Shown: positions 7,793 through 16,592 of the stretch, in pieces
Layout of the letters: the number at the start of each line of letters is the position of its first letter
Position numbering within the stretch: position 1 is the first letter of the stretch
Assembly: GCA_905480405.1 (NCBI GenBank)
Contig: CAJQQH010000022.1
Span: forward strand, 1-52,228
DNA from: an uncultured Polaribacter sp.
Lineage (GTDB): Bacteria > Bacteroidota > Bacteroidia > Flavobacteriales > Flavobacteriaceae
Direction: 5' to 3'
Length of the DNA: 52,228 nucleotides
Notes under the pieces: generated by a model
Databases searched by the model: none
Seen by the model: the letters and a program-made list of their open reading frames with translations, nothing else
Told to the model about the DNA's origin: nothing
Made by a program: the position numbers and the translations under genes

Positions 7793-8332
7793 ATGACGAC
7801 AAAACAAGTTTGGACTTCTTATTCTGAAGATTTAAAACGATTTATCATCAGTAAAGTAAAAGATATTATTGTTGCAGATGATATTTTACAGGATACTTTC
7901 ATTAAAATTCATACCAAGCTACACACTTTAAAAGACATCACTAAATTAAAAGCTTGGTGCTTTACTGTTGCCAGAAATTCTATTTTAGATTATTGGAATT
8001 CTACAAATCAAACTTTTGAGATTGCTAATTTTCAATCAGAAACCGAAATAACAGAAAACTTACATACAGAAAAAGATTGTTTACGTGGTATCTTAAAAAA
8101 CTTACCTAAAAAATATAGAGATCCTTTATTTTTATCAGATATAAAAGGATTAAAACAGCAAGAAGTTGCAAATCAATTAAAGCAAAATCTACCAACTACA
8201 AAATCTCAAATTCAAAGAGCAAGAAAATTAATTGCCCAAGGTTTTATGGATTGTTGTGGATTTGTACTTAATAAAGAAGGTAATTTAGTTGGTGAAATTA
8301 AAGAAAAAGAAGATTGTAAAGTTTGTAAATAA
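7793..8332 (+). CDS. sigZ: SigZ-type ECF RNA polymerase sigma factor with cysteine tail
   Basis: The 179-residue protein has sigma region 2 (about 10-65, with DDILQDTFIKIH and WCFTVARNSILDYW) and region 4 (about 100-148, LPKKYRDPLFLSDIKGLKQ with a helix-turn-helix). Region 3 is absent, as in ECF factors. The C-terminal tail, residues 150-179, has Cys154, Cys155, Cys175 and Cys178 (DCC...CKVC), a feature of SigZ-like proteins that could bind metal or sense thiol stress. No anti-sigma factor gene lies next to it. Its neighbours (cysteine-rich peptide, DUF3703, hydrolase, methyltransferase, zinc-finger flavoprotein) are plausible targets. A decayed second copy of its 3' part lies at 9336-9582. 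Confidence 0.9.
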   Translation: MTTKQVWTSYSEDLKRFIISKVKDIIVADDILQDTFIKIHTKLHTLKDITKLKAWCFTVARNSILDYWNSTNQTFEIANFQSETEITENLHTEKDCLRGILKNLPKKYRDPLFLSDIKGLKQQEVANQLKQNLPTTKSQIQRARKLIAQGFMDCCGFVLNKEGNLVGEIKEKEDCKVCK

Positions 8333-8386
8333 TTTAAATACACAATAAGTAAGTTTACCTTAAAGTTTATTATTTTTGATAAAAAA

Positions 8387-8932
8387 ATGCAGATCTACAA
8401 AAAGGATTTTACTTTTAATATTGAAGATGTTGATGATTTAAAAAGAAAAGTACAAGTGTATTTTCAGTTTTATGGATTCCAAATTTCAGAAATTAAAACT
8501 AATCAAATTACATTTATTAAAAAATCATCCTTATTTACTGGTTGGAGTTTTAACCCTTTAAATTGGCAATCGAAAGTACTAGTTAAGTACGTTAACAATG
8601 CACTTAAATTAAGTTACTTTAATGAAGGAAATAACCAATTAACTCCGTTCGCTTTTGAAAATCTATTTATCTCTTTTTTTAATTATTTAGATTTATACCT
8701 TAATACATCAATTGATTTTAAAGAAAAAAATAAATTTGAAATTAAGAAAGCAAAAAAGAAAACACTTTCTCTGTTATTAATTATTATCTTTTGTATCCTT
8801 ACTTTTAGCCTATTATTAAATATTTGTTTTCAAAATTTAGACATCCCTTATTTTTCTAATTTTGGAATTATTATTGTTGCATATCTTACTTTAAAATTTA
8901 TAAATCAATATTGGATTAATAAAGTCGTTTAG
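8387..8932 (+). CDS. Membrane protein with soluble N-terminal domain, unknown
   Basis: The 181-residue protein has a soluble N-terminal part (about 1-118, starting MQIYKKDFTFNIEDVDDLK) followed by two close transmembrane segments (about 124-146 and 155-175). A -7 box TATTTTTG at 8371-8378 ends 8 bases before the ATG, so it probably has its own promoter. It lies between sigZ and the pseudogene remnant. No family was recognised; it may be a lineage-specific insertion into the sigZ cluster. Confidence 0.65.
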   Translation: MQIYKKDFTFNIEDVDDLKRKVQVYFQFYGFQISEIKTNQITFIKKSSLFTGWSFNPLNWQSKVLVKYVNNALKLSYFNEGNNQLTPFAFENLFISFFNYLDLYLNTSIDFKEKNKFEIKKAKKKTLSLLLIIIFCILTFSLLLNICFQNLDIPYFSNFGIIIVAYLTLKFINQYWINKVV

Positions 8933-9130
8933 TTTTAATAAAAATACTACTACGTTTATTAAAATCAGATTAAAACCAATAAGTAATTTTTAATATTTTA
9001 ATTTTAAGATGAACCTTAAAAAAAATCAACTTAAATATTGATTGATAACCTACTTTTTAAACTTTAATACGATAATATATTTTTAGGAGTAACTTGTAAA
9101 AATGTGATTACAAAATGGATAAATTAGGTT

Positions 9131-9335
9131 ATGAAAGAGCAAAAAGGTAAGTTAATTAGTAAAGAGTTAAACGAATTTTATAACAAAGACTCAGTAAAAA
9201 GCAAGATTTGAAAAAGGAATAAGGATTTTTGATTTTTGATTCTAAACCTATAAAAGATCTTATACTACAGCATATTTCTATACTAAATAGTACAATTATT
9301 GTTGTTGCGGTCGGAACTGGTAAATATTCTGAATG
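9131..9335 (+). pseudogene. Decayed 5' fragment of a methyltransferase gene, paralogue of 10612-11433
   Basis: The DNA from ATG 9131 matches the start of the intact methyltransferase gene (LISKELNEFYNK versus LISKELNDFYNK). The frame meets TGA after 26 codons and shifts frame later. Similarity continues through the equivalents of KDLIQQHIS and GTGKYSE and stops near 9335. The fragment then joins sequence from a sigZ 3' end. The rest of the methyltransferase is missing. Non-functional. Confidence 0.85.
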
Positions 9336-9582
9336 AGAGATCCCTTAAAAGCGTACCAAAAAATATAGAGATCCGTTGTTTTTATCAGACATCAAAGGAT
9401 TAAAACAACAAGAAGTTGTTACTCAATTAAAACAACGTTTATCTACTACAAAATCACAAATTCAATGTGTAAGAAAATTAATAACTCAAGGTTTTATGGA
9501 TTGCTGTGGTTTTGTGTTAAATAAAAATGGCAATTTGGTTGGCGAAATTCAAGAAAAAAAAGATTGCAAAATTTGTAATTAA
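9336..9582 (+). pseudogene. Decayed 3' fragment of a second sigZ gene
   Basis: From about 9341 the DNA matches the intact sigZ 3' half, from the codons before KKYRDPLFLSDIKG to the end, including DCCGF and the final DCKIC. Region 2 is absent. The frame from TTG 9376 is open for 68 codons and keeps the four tail cysteines, but without region 2 it cannot act as a sigma factor. It is fused to the methyltransferase remnant. A short helix-turn-helix peptide could still be made, but no start signal supports that. Confidence 0.85.
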
Positions 9583-9644
9583 TACAAATATTTATTCCCA
9601 AGTATTTTTTATTTATCTTAGTTGAAAATCTAAATTTAACCAAA

Positions 9645-10535
9645 ATGAGCACACTTAAAAAAGAGGATATTAGTCAAGAAGTATTTGATTTATATGATGA
9701 TTATGCACACAACAAAATGGACAGAAAAGAGTTTCTTCAAAAGCTTTCATTATTTGCAGTTGGCGCTATCACTTTACCCGCTTTACTAAGTTTTATCTCT
9801 CCAAATTATATAGATTCAATTCTTGTTCCTGCTAATGATCCTAGATTAAAATCGGAGTTTATAAATTATAATTCTCCAAAAGGAGGAGGAATTATAAAAG
9901 GATTATTCTCTATACCAAAAGAAACTAAAAAGAAATTGCCAGGTATTATTGTTGTCCACGAAAACCGTGGTTTAAACCCATATATAGAAGATGTTGGTAG
10001 AAGAGCTGCCATAGAAGGTTTTGTAACATTAGCTCCAGATGCATTGTCTCCTTTAGGTGGTTATCCAGGAAATGATGATGAAGGAAGAACTATGCAAAAA
10101 AAACGTGACAAAAATGAAATGTTAGAAGATTTTATTGCAGCTTATAATTATCTAAAAAATCATAAAGATTGTTCTGGAAAAATTGGTGTTGTTGGTTTTT
10201 GTTTTGGCGGATGGATTTCAAATATGATGGCTGTAAAAGTACCTGATTTAGGTGCTGCTGTACCTTATTATGGAAGACAACCTAATGATAAAGATGCTGA
10301 AAAAGTAAAAGCGCCTTTATTACTACAATATGGTGAATTAGATAAAAGAGTAAATGCTGGTTGGCCAGCTTTTGAAAAAATTTTAAAAGCAAATAGCATA
10401 AAACATACAGCACATTTTTACCCAAATGTAAACCACGGATTTCATAATAATACTACTCCTCGTTTTGACAAAGAAGCTGCAGATTTATCTTGGGAAAGAA
10501 CTATTGCTTTTTTCAACAAACATTTAAGAAGTTAA
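9645..10535 (+). CDS. Dienelactone hydrolase family protein (YghX-like)
   Basis: The 296-residue alpha/beta hydrolase has the Cys-Asp-His triad of this family: Cys186 in GFCFGG, Asp233 in GELDKR and His264 in NVNHGFHN. The helper Glu106 (VVHENRG) is also present. An N-terminal extension with a helix, MDRKEFLQKLSLFAVGAITL at 25-44, and a hydrophobic segment resembles the twin-arginine-like leader of YghX proteins, though without an RR pair. It may be membrane-associated. It probably hydrolyses a small ester or lactone; the substrate is unknown. It belongs to the sigZ-associated group with the methyltransferase and zinc-finger monooxygenase downstream. Confidence 0.85.
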   Translation: MSTLKKEDISQEVFDLYDDYAHNKMDRKEFLQKLSLFAVGAITLPALLSFISPNYIDSILVPANDPRLKSEFINYNSPKGGGIIKGLFSIPKETKKKLPGIIVVHENRGLNPYIEDVGRRAAIEGFVTLAPDALSPLGGYPGNDDEGRTMQKKRDKNEMLEDFIAAYNYLKNHKDCSGKIGVVGFCFGGWISNMMAVKVPDLGAAVPYYGRQPNDKDAEKVKAPLLLQYGELDKRVNAGWPAFEKILKANSIKHTAHFYPNVNHGFHNNTTPRFDKEAADLSWERTIAFFNKHLRS

Positions 10536-10611
10536 TTTATAAATTTGTTATTACAGAGAAAGAATTAATCTTAGATAATTAAAAGGTTAATTCTAATATC
10601 AAATTCATAAA

Positions 10612-11433
10612 ATGAAAAACAAAACACTAATTAGTAAAGAATTAAACGATTTTTACAACAAAGCTTCAGAAGAAACCAGACTTGAAAAAGGAATGGGAAT
10701 TTTTGAATTTGAACGTATTAAAGACCTAATACAACAACATATTTCTAAACCAAATAGCACCATAATTGATGTTGGTGGCGGAACAGGAAAATATTCTGAA
10801 TGGTTAGCAAAAAATAACCATACCGTACATTTAGTAGAACCTGTTTTAAAGCATATAAAGCTTGCCGAAAAAAGAGCGAAAAAACTCAAAAAACCATTTT
10901 CTGTTGCTATTGGTGAAGCTAAAAAACTACCTTTTAAAAATGATTCTGCAGATTTAGTGATTTTACATGGTCCATTATACCATTTACAAAAAAGAGAAGA
11001 TAGAATTAAAGCTATTTTAGAAGCTAAAAGAGTACTTAAAAAGGATGGAATTATCTTAGGTTTCGCTATTAACGCAACTGCTTCTACAGTTGTTGGTTTA
11101 ATGAATGGAATGATACATGCCAATTCGTTTTTCGAGATGTGTAAAAATGAATTAACAACAGGAGTTCATGATGCTCCAAAAGATTTTCCTTTCTTACTAG
11201 CAGATGCTTTTTATCATAAACCAGAAGGCTTAAAAGCCGAATTTTTAGAACAAAACCTCAACTTTTTAAATCTTTTTGCGGTTGAAGGAATGATTTGGTT
11301 AGACAATGAGTATTTTGCTAATATGTTAGATAAGAAAAAATCGAAGACATTAAAAGCACTACAAATGCTTACTCAAAACGATGAATATTTATTACCTTTT
11401 AGTCCTCATATGATGATTGCTGTTAAAAAATAG
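10612..11433 (+). CDS. Class I SAM-dependent methyltransferase
   Basis: The 273-residue protein has motif I DVGGGTGKYSEWLA (residues 53-66), an acidic residue at the end of the next strand (HLVEP), then AKKLPF and the motif IV-like DLVILHGPLYHL, all typical of a Rossmann methyltransferase binding S-adenosylmethionine. The C-terminal third is helical and probably sets substrate choice, which is unknown. Its stop codon shares one base with the GTG start of the next gene (TAGTG at 11431-11435), so the two are translationally coupled. A broken second copy of its 5' part lies at 9131-9335. Confidence 0.85.
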   Translation: MKNKTLISKELNDFYNKASEETRLEKGMGIFEFERIKDLIQQHISKPNSTIIDVGGGTGKYSEWLAKNNHTVHLVEPVLKHIKLAEKRAKKLKKPFSVAIGEAKKLPFKNDSADLVILHGPLYHLQKREDRIKAILEAKRVLKKDGIILGFAINATASTVVGLMNGMIHANSFFEMCKNELTTGVHDAPKDFPFLLADAFYHKPEGLKAEFLEQNLNFLNLFAVEGMIWLDNEYFANMLDKKKSKTLKALQMLTQNDEYLLPFSPHMMIAVKK

Positions 11434-12866
11434 TGGAAAAATTAGAAAACAAAGATAATTATTGGAATGTTTGCCAAAACTGTAAAGGTAATGGCAAAAA
11501 AAGAAGGAGTGTTCGAAAAAAAATAAGATTAGATTATCAAAAAGCATTAGATATTTTTGATAATTCAAATGGTAAAGAAACTGCACCAATTAAACCTATT
11601 GGGCTTTTACAAACTTGTACTAATTGTAAAGGAACAGGATTAATTAAATCAAACAATAAGCCCAAAGTAAACAAAGAAAAACACCCACACGTTGCAATTA
11701 TTGGTGGCGGAATTGGTGGCGTTGCATTAGCCGTAGCTTGTTTACATCGTGGAATACCTTTTACACTTTATGAACGAGACGATAGCTTTAACCAAAGATC
11801 TCAAGGATACGGATTAACTTTACAACAAGCTAGTAAAGCAATGGCGAGTTTAGGAATTCTATCTTTAGATAAAGGTTTAATTTCTACTAAACACATAGTT
11901 CATACAACCGATGGAAAAATTATAGGGGAATGGGGAATTCGAAAATGGGGAAGGTCAAATGAAAAAACATCTCCCAAACGAACCAACATTCATATTGCTC
12001 GTCAATCTTTACGCTTAGAATTACTTGAGCAACTTGGTGACAAAAACTCTGTAAAATGGGGACATCAACTAATCGGTTTTAATGAAACTGACAGCAAAAA
12101 TGTTGCATTAAAATTTAAAGTGAATGATAAAATAATAAATGAAGAAGCCAATCTTGTTGTTGGAGCAGATGGAATTAGAAGTACTGTAAGAAAACTACTA
12201 ATTGGTGATAATATTACTCCTTTACGATATTTAGGTTGCATTGTTATTTTAGGAATTTGCCCTTTAGAAAATTTAAAAGAAATTAAAAGTTCCTTATTAG
12301 ATTCAGCTACTGTTTTTCAAACTGCAAATGGTACTGAAAGAATTTATATGATGCCTTATGATAATAACAATATTATGTGGCAGCTTAGTTTTCCTTTACT
12401 AGAGAAAGAAGCAAGAGAACTAAACATTAAAGGGCCAAAAGCTCTTAAGAAAGAAGCATGCAAAAGAACTCAATGGCATACTCCTATTCCGCAAATTATG
12501 GCAGCCACAAACGAAGCTCAAATTTCTGGTTATCCTGTTTATGATAGAGCATTACTAAAATCGAATTTATTAAAAAAAGGAAAAAAAGTTACGCTTATTG
12601 GTGATGCAGCGCATCCAATGAGTCCTTTTAAAGGACAAGGTGCAAATCAAGCATTGTTAGACGCATTGTCTTTAGCTAGAGAAATTGCAAAAGGGTCTAA
12701 ATGGCAAGAAATCGAAATAAGAGAAAGTGTTTTAAATGCTTTTGAGTCAGAAATGTTAGAACGTAGTGCTACAAAAGTAAAAAGTTCGGCAGATGCTGTT
12801 AAATTATTACATTCTAAAAATGTACTTGATAAAGGTGATGCTCCTAGAGGAAAATCTCGACAATAA
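11433..12866 (+). CDS. FAD-dependent monooxygenase with N-terminal DnaJ-like zinc finger
   Basis: The 477-residue protein starts at GTG 11433, overlapping the methyltransferase stop by one base. Residues 1-80 carry two CxxCxGxG modules (CQNCKGNG at 14-21 and CTNCKGTG at 62-69), as in the zinc-binding region of DnaJ; the two together can hold one zinc. A group A flavoprotein monooxygenase follows: dinucleotide fold GGGIGG at 91-96, VVGADGIRS (DG motif) and IGDAAHPMSPFKGQGANQAL (GD motif). It probably uses NAD(P)H and O2 to hydroxylate or inactivate a small molecule. The zinc-finger fusion is unusual and could bind metal or the coupled methyltransferase. Confidence 0.85.
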   Translation: MEKLENKDNYWNVCQNCKGNGKKRRSVRKKIRLDYQKALDIFDNSNGKETAPIKPIGLLQTCTNCKGTGLIKSNNKPKVNKEKHPHVAIIGGGIGGVALAVACLHRGIPFTLYERDDSFNQRSQGYGLTLQQASKAMASLGILSLDKGLISTKHIVHTTDGKIIGEWGIRKWGRSNEKTSPKRTNIHIARQSLRLELLEQLGDKNSVKWGHQLIGFNETDSKNVALKFKVNDKIINEEANLVVGADGIRSTVRKLLIGDNITPLRYLGCIVILGICPLENLKEIKSSLLDSATVFQTANGTERIYMMPYDNNNIMWQLSFPLLEKEARELNIKGPKALKKEACKRTQWHTPIPQIMAATNEAQISGYPVYDRALLKSNLLKKGKKVTLIGDAAHPMSPFKGQGANQALLDALSLAREIAKGSKWQEIEIRESVLNAFESEMLERSATKVKSSADAVKLLHSKNVLDKGDAPRGKSRQ

Positions 12867-12905
12867 AAAGAATCTCATAGTTTAAAAAACAACTATTTTT
12901 GTTTT

Positions 12906-14096
12906 ATGAAAAAAAAAGTTGCTATTATTGGTGGCGGACCTTCGGCTTTATTTTTGGCTTCATTTTTAGACGTCAATAAATTTGAAATCACCATATACGA
13001 AAAGAATAAAACTTCTGGACGTAAATTTCTAGTGGCAGGAAAAGGCGGTTTTAACTTAACACATTCTGAACCGGTTGAGCAACTTGTAAAACGCTATACT
13101 CCAAATGATTTTCTAGAGGATGCCATAACAGATTTTACAAATATCGGTTTTAGAAATTGGCTAGAAAAAATTGGCATTCAAACGTATATTGGAAGTAGTA
13201 AAAGAGTGTATCCTAAAGAAGGAATTAAACCTATTCAAGTTTTAAATGCAATCTTAAAAGTTCTAAAAGAAAAAGGAATTACTATTAAATACAACCATAT
13301 TTTTTCTGATTGGGACAAACACGATAATCCTATTATAAACGATAAACCAATACAAACAGATTTTACAGTATTTTCTTTAGGTGGAGGAAGTTGGAAAATT
13401 ACAGGTTCTGATGGAAATTGGCTCAATACTTTTTCTAAAAAAGGAATTAAAACAAAAGCATTTCAAGCATCTAATTGCGCTTATAAAGTTGATTGGGAAG
13501 CTAACTTTATCAAAAAAAACGAAGGAATTCCTTTAAAAAATATTGCTATTTATTGTGGTAGTAACATTCAAAAAGGAGAAGCGGTTATTACAAAATTTGG
13601 ATTAGAAGGAAATGCAATTTATGGCTTAAGTCCACAAATTAGAGAAGAATTAAAAACAACTTCTAAAGCAATAATTTTTATCGATTTTAAACCTTCGTTA
13701 ACTTTAGAAAAAGTGCGTTCTAAAATTATTTCATCCATCTATAAAAACACAACTCAAATTTTAAAAAAAGAATTAAAGTTAAGTGCTACTCAAATCGATT
13801 TACTAAAAACATATGTATCTAAAGAATCTTATTTAGATATTGAATTATTATCAGAAAAAATAAAAAAATTTCCACTAGAAATTCTAGATACTGCAACTAT
13901 AGATGAATCTATTTCTACAGTTGGTGGAATTGATAGAAACGCTATTTTTAAAAATTTTGAACTTAAAAAAATACCAAATCAATTTTGTATTGGCGAAATG
14001 CTAGATTGGGATGCTCCTACCGGCGGATATTTATTACAAGCTTGCGTTAGTATTGGTGTTTACCTAGCAAAAAACTTAAACAGAACAACACTTTAA
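12906..14096 (+). CDS. NAD(P)/FAD-dependent flavoprotein (TIGR03862/HI0933-like)
   Basis: The 396-residue protein begins with the FAD-binding motif VAIIGGGPSALFLASFL. It has the family feature GRKFLVAGKGGFNLTHSE near residues 37-54 and a C-terminal FAD contact region (TVGGID... and CIGEMLDWDAPTGGYLLQACVSIG). This matches the HI0933-like oxidoreductases, whose reaction is not established. A -7 box TATTTTTG at 12894-12901 ends 4 bases before the ATG, so it may be expressed on its own as a near-leaderless message despite following the monooxygenase by 39 bases. Confidence 0.85.
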   Translation: MKKKVAIIGGGPSALFLASFLDVNKFEITIYEKNKTSGRKFLVAGKGGFNLTHSEPVEQLVKRYTPNDFLEDAITDFTNIGFRNWLEKIGIQTYIGSSKRVYPKEGIKPIQVLNAILKVLKEKGITIKYNHIFSDWDKHDNPIINDKPIQTDFTVFSLGGGSWKITGSDGNWLNTFSKKGIKTKAFQASNCAYKVDWEANFIKKNEGIPLKNIAIYCGSNIQKGEAVITKFGLEGNAIYGLSPQIREELKTTSKAIIFIDFKPSLTLEKVRSKIISSIYKNTTQILKKELKLSATQIDLLKTYVSKESYLDIELLSEKIKKFPLEILDTATIDESISTVGGIDRNAIFKNFELKKIPNQFCIGEMLDWDAPTGGYLLQACVSIGVYLAKNLNRTTL

Positions 14097-14211
14097 TTAT
14101 CTTTTTGTTTTTAACAATCAATATTTTAATATACCCAAAAGTAGTTATTTTTAAAATAAAATATATTTTTTATATTTATTTTTTTTTTATAATACAACTT
14201 AGATTACATCA

Positions 14212-16578
14212 ATGAAAAAAATCTTATCATTAGTTATTTTCTTATTCTTAAGTTCAAGTTTATTTAGTCAATACGGTATTGATTATGAAGAATTCGGCAA
14301 AATAATACTGCCAAAAAGCCTTAGACTTGAAACAAAAATTATTAAAGAAATAACTGAAGAAAATAATAAAGAAAATGAAGTTAAAGAGCTCTTAAATCTA
14401 AACAGCAAAATAAAGAGGTTAACAACTAACTATAAAGGAGATAAAATTAATACTGAATGTAGAACTTATTATAAAAGTTATGATTTTTATTTGAAATTAT
14501 TTAAAAAAACTGAAGATGGACTTAAAGATGATAAACGAGAAATAGCTAGGGCAACTACTAATTATGGAAAAAAACTATATACTACTAGATATAACTATGG
14601 CGTAAAACACCTTAATGAGTATAGAGATGAAGTAAATTATTATGCTAAAAAAATTAATAGCTGTAATGATAAAGCGGATCGTAAGAGAAAGTTACTAGTA
14701 AATGAATTGATAGAAAAATCTAAAGGATATGCTGAATATTATCTTAGTGAAAGTAATTTAAGAAAGTTAACTCCAAAAGTATCATCAACAACATACAATA
14801 TAGAAGATGATGATTTAATGCATTGGAATACTGGTACAATAGATGATTTAATTAATAAAGCTAAAAATAGTAAAACTATTGCTTTTGCTTTTATCTGTAA
14901 TCCTGAAAAAGAAATTTGCCAAGAAACTTATAATGATGTTTTTAAAGCCTCTTCTTCAGAAGTTAATTCATGGTCTAGGTCTGATGGCTATAAAATTGCT
15001 GATCTACACAATAAAAATTTTATTTCAGGAAAATTTTATTCGAAAAATGTTTTATCTTTTATGAATGAAAATAATATTACTCATTATCCTACATTTATTT
15101 GGTTCTCAAAAGATGGTAGCATAATCCAGAAAGAAACTGGAGTAGATACCGATGTTTATAATATTTCTAAAAAACTAGTAGACAATCAATTCTCTGAAAT
15201 AACCAATTTTGAAGAAAATTTGAAGAAAAAAGGTTGCAAAGATATATTCTGTGAGTATAAAGAAATTCACCGTGTTTTTATAAAAACACCAAATTCTAGA
15301 AGAAATAATAAGCTTTTTGATATCATTAAATATAATCCAGGAAGTTTAAATAGTCCTGAATTGCAATGGTTGTTGAATCATTCTGATTTTGAGGAACTTT
15401 CTTCTGATGAAAAAATGAGTACGTTTTATAGTGCATTAGAATTTTCTTATATGAAAGAAACGGAAGATTATGAACTAACTGACGCTTTTAATTCTTACGC
15501 AACTGATGAAAAAATAAAACCTTTAGGCAAGTACGCAAAAACTTTTAGAGAGTACTTAATAAAAGATGAGGAAGGTTTAGGCTTTAAAACAACAACAACT
15601 TCAGATAAATATCCTGTTTATAAAAAATATGATAACGGTAACTATAAATATAAAGGCTTTAGAACAAAAAGATTAAAGTTTCCAATTGGAAAATGGGTTA
15701 AATATTATGAATCTGGAGCTATAAAAGAAGAATATGAATTAGATGAAGACTCTAGACACATTGGAAAATATAATACATATTATGAAAACGGTAAAATATT
15801 TGAAGTTTGTGAAGACATTAAAGAACCTAAATATGAAAAGTGTATCCAATATCATAAAAACGGCAAGATTAGAGCAGAAGGAAAAAGAAATTTTTGGGAT
15901 AATGAACTAAATGATAAATGGAAACATTATTACGATTCTGGAGAACTACAAAGTGTAGGTTACTACAAAGCTTCTTTAAAAGTAGGGTTATGGATTGAAT
16001 ATCACAAAAATGGCAATGTAAAAGCTAAAGGAAACTACACTACTTATGTTGGAGGCACAAAAAACGATAAGTGGGAATATTATAATGAAAATGGTAAAAA
16101 AAACAGAATAGAAGAGCACAATTATCAAAATAAAACATACAAGAGAACTCACTTATATCCTAACAGAACCGTTAGATACATTTACATATATGAAAATGAT
16201 AAACTTTCGAGAATTAGAGAAAGTTACAGTCCAGACGGAAAGCAAACTTTAGTAAATGGCACTGGAATTTATAAAGTATATAACCAAGACACCAATAAAC
16301 TAGAGCATACTTCAGAAATGAAAAATGGGATAAGAAATGGTATTGCAAATTGGTACTACAAAAACGGTCAACTAAAACTAAGTGTACTTTATAAATATAG
16401 TGAAAAAGGAGATTTTGGTGGTTTACGTTGGGAAGTTTTATCTATGTTTGACATAGATGGAAACTCTTTAGAGAAAGGTACTTTAAAAGATGGAAATGGT
16501 ACTTGGAAAACCTATGATAAAAATGGAAAACTAGAATCTATTAAAAGCTATACTAACGGAATAGAAAACCCTAAATAA
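14212..16578 (+). CDS. Secreted protein with thioredoxin-like segment and C-terminal MORN_2 repeats
   Basis: The 788-residue protein has a signal peptide (MKKILSLVIFLFLSSSLFSQ). The N-terminal region, about 25-200, is helical and lysine/glutamate rich. Residues 215-330 resemble a thioredoxin-like fold (AFAFICNPEKE... ITHYPTFIWFSKDGSII), but the CxxC pair is not conserved. From about 490 to the end are repeated units of the form W.KYYE.G..K and YY.NGK, the MORN_2 variant found in many Bacteroidota secreted proteins. It lies 14 bases before the phosphatase gene and is probably co-transcribed. The role is unknown, perhaps envelope binding or polymorphic-toxin related. Confidence 0.75.
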   Translation: MKKILSLVIFLFLSSSLFSQYGIDYEEFGKIILPKSLRLETKIIKEITEENNKENEVKELLNLNSKIKRLTTNYKGDKINTECRTYYKSYDFYLKLFKKTEDGLKDDKREIARATTNYGKKLYTTRYNYGVKHLNEYRDEVNYYAKKINSCNDKADRKRKLLVNELIEKSKGYAEYYLSESNLRKLTPKVSSTTYNIEDDDLMHWNTGTIDDLINKAKNSKTIAFAFICNPEKEICQETYNDVFKASSSEVNSWSRSDGYKIADLHNKNFISGKFYSKNVLSFMNENNITHYPTFIWFSKDGSIIQKETGVDTDVYNISKKLVDNQFSEITNFEENLKKKGCKDIFCEYKEIHRVFIKTPNSRRNNKLFDIIKYNPGSLNSPELQWLLNHSDFEELSSDEKMSTFYSALEFSYMKETEDYELTDAFNSYATDEKIKPLGKYAKTFREYLIKDEEGLGFKTTTTSDKYPVYKKYDNGNYKYKGFRTKRLKFPIGKWVKYYESGAIKEEYELDEDSRHIGKYNTYYENGKIFEVCEDIKEPKYEKCIQYHKNGKIRAEGKRNFWDNELNDKWKHYYDSGELQSVGYYKASLKVGLWIEYHKNGNVKAKGNYTTYVGGTKNDKWEYYNENGKKNRIEEHNYQNKTYKRTHLYPNRTVRYIYIYENDKLSRIRESYSPDGKQTLVNGTGIYKVYNQDTNKLEHTSEMKNGIRNGIANWYYKNGQLKLSVLYKYSEKGDFGGLRWEVLSMFDIDGNSLEKGTLKDGNGTWKTYDKNGKLESIKSYTNGIENPK

Positions 16579-16592
16579 TATTAATTATAAAA

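Noticed and set aside
9376-9582. Intact gene for a short helix-turn-helix protein
   Set aside because: It begins at TTG inside the sigZ-like region 4, lacks region 2, and joins a broken methyltransferase; decay explains it better.
10653-11123. Open frame of 156 codons opposite the methyltransferase
   Set aside because: The methyltransferase motifs are on the plus strand; the opposite frame has no recognisable start region or domain.
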